Assembly: GCA_030642005.1 (NCBI GenBank)
Contig: DAOWOP010000027.1
Coordinates: forward strand, 1-21,995
From: Planctomycetales bacterium
GTDB lineage: Bacteria > Planctomycetota > Phycisphaerae > SM23-33
Length of the DNA: 21,995 bases
Direction: 5' to 3'
Shown here: positions 21,151 through 21,995 of the stretch, piece by piece
Numbering within the stretch: the first letter of the stretch is position 1
Layout: every line of letters begins with the position of its first letter
Position numbers and translations under genes: made by a program
The notes under the pieces: generated by a model
Databases searched by the model: none
Told to the model about the DNA's origin: nothing
The model's input: only the letters and a program-made list of their open reading frames with translations

Positions 21151-21849
21151 TCAGAACCTTTTCCACCATGATTTTTTCTTCGCCGGCGCTGTCGTGGCGA
21201 AGGGATCGTTCTTGTCGGCCAGTACCTGCCTCCAGGCGCGGGCGTCGGCGCCGGCGTTCTCGCCGGTCAGTTCGGCCAGTGATTCGGCGGCTCTGGACCG
21301 GACGGCGAGTTTCGGATCGTCCAGGCACCGCAGCAGCGTCTCCAGGACATCTCGCTGCCGATACTGCCTCAGGGCGCGAGCGGCTGCGACGCGAACGTCG
21401 GACGATACGTCGGAGGTCGCCCTGACCGACAGCGGCTTGATTGCCTCCGATGTGAATATCGAATTCAGCGCAACGGCGGCATCGGTCCGCACGGACGGTT
21501 CGCGGTCGCCCATAACCAAGATTACTTCCTTTGCGTATTCAGCGTCTCCGGCCCGACCAAGTGCGCGCACGGCGGCGCTGCGGACGGTCGCAGCCGGGTC
21601 GGTGGTCATAATCGCATAGGCCTTCAGGTACGCGCCTCGCCGGCCCCAATCTTTCTTCGACAACCGCTCAATCGCATCCCGCCGAAGGTCCGGGTCATCG
21701 GACTCAAACATCTGCACGACCAGTTCCTTTGGTGACGGGCCGAACATCTTTTTTGCAACGTGGCCAATGCCGGCTTCTTCACCCTGCTGGGCGCACCCGC
21801 CACATACAGCAGCAATAACCAGAATCAGGATGTTTCGGAGAACTTTCAC
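21151..21849 (-). CDS. HEAT-repeat lipoprotein
   Basis: 232 residues from the GTG at 21849 (a TTG at 21858 would add three residues). Residues 1-19 form a signal sequence ending CGGC with Cys19 as a likely lipidation site; the lipobox is loose, since Cys rather than Leu is at -3. From about residue 45, HEAT/PBS-lyase-type repeats run in about 30-residue units, for example DPDLRRDAIERLSKK, DPAATVRSAAVRALGRAGD, EPSVRTDAAVALNSI, SSDVRVAAARALRQY and DPKLAVRSRAAESLAELTG. They form a scaffold for protein contacts and carry no catalytic motif. The tail is basic (KKKSWWKRF). It lies 18 bases after the partial PHP gene, so it is probably in its transcript. Confidence 0.87.
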   Translation of the reverse strand: MKVLRNILILVIAAVCGGCAQQGEEAGIGHVAKKMFGPSPKELVVQMFESDDPDLRRDAIERLSKKDWGRRGAYLKAYAIMTTDPAATVRSAAVRALGRAGDAEYAKEVILVMGDREPSVRTDAAVALNSIFTSEAIKPLSVRATSDVSSDVRVAAARALRQYRQRDVLETLLRCLDDPKLAVRSRAAESLAELTGENAGADARAWRQVLADKNDPFATTAPAKKKSWWKRF

Positions 21850-21867
21850 AGGGCACAAAGGTATCAG

Positions 21868-21995
21868 TTAACCGGCGAGTCTGGCAAGGATTTGTTCGAC
21901 GGCCTCGACGGGTACGCGAGGCCGACCCAGTTTCCCGCCGGACTTTGCCGAGCCGTGGAAGTCCGACCCGCCCGAAACCAACAGATTCATACGCC
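21868..21995 (-). CDS. PHP-domain phosphoesterase, C-terminal fragment
   Basis: Only the last 42 codons are in the window; the gene continues beyond the right edge. The text reads NLLVSGGSDFHG followed by a KSGGKLGRPRVP stretch and ends at the TAA at 21868-21870. GSDFHG, with Asp and His metal ligands, followed by LGxPxVP, is typical of the C-terminal end of PHP-domain phosphoesterases of the TrpH/RNase AM type. The residues seen cannot say whether the substrate is RNA or a small phosphate ester. Confidence 0.7.
   Translation of the reverse strand, partial: RMNLLVSGGSDFHGSAKSGGKLGRPRVPVEAVEQILARLAG

Overview
The window reads as chromosomal DNA of a Gram-negative, moderately GC-rich bacterium. 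I infer Planctomycetota, most likely the Phycisphaerae side, from four things: a PEP-CTERM protein with an FGE/SUMF1-like domain, waaA (Kdo transferase, so LPS), separate coaC and coaB genes, and many short lipoprotein and hypothetical genes set among repeat-rich spacers. No 16S or other decisive marker is present, so the placement is an inference.

Layout. 1-2065 is an accessory strip: REP-like hairpins, a frameshifted remnant of a four-helix-bundle gene, an inverted repeat, and one secreted FGE-like/PEP-CTERM gene. That gene's promoter spacer contains a run of ten G. A 39-bp direct repeat brackets this gene, and one copy ends in the 3' end of a tRNA-Pro(CGG) gene (2057-2131). 2235-4703 (minus) holds waaA-proB. 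4884-9854 (plus) holds gmk-rpoZ-coaC, a metallophosphoesterase lipoprotein, coaB, then psd-pssA. 9967-15551 (minus) holds recJ, a UroD-superfamily gene, dapB with a small zinc-ribbon/DUF4870 gene, and a second UroD-superfamily gene. 15592-16660 is a second accessory strip: an orphan membrane protein bracketed by 41-bp inverted repeats, and an MNT nucleotidyltransferase next to HEPN debris. 16661-21995 (minus) holds a partial PHP gene, a HEAT-repeat lipoprotein, a GH4 glycosidase, a Nudix hydrolase, a rhomboid protease and thrC.

How the genes fit together. Most are housekeeping: GMP phosphorylation, RNA polymerase omega, CoA synthesis (CoaC and CoaB on either side of a lipoprotein gene), phosphatidylethanolamine synthesis (PssA then Psd), LPS core (WaaA), proline, lysine and threonine synthesis, and DNA repair (RecJ).

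The unusual content is mostly non-coding. Many intergenic gaps hold an inverted pair of arms built from degenerate 9-11 bp units, and each locus uses its own unit. Several of these arms run into stop codons. A palindromic repeat also sits in frame inside coaB. The strongest single-gene regulatory signal is the poly-G spacer upstream of the FGE-like gene, which looks like a phase-variable promoter.
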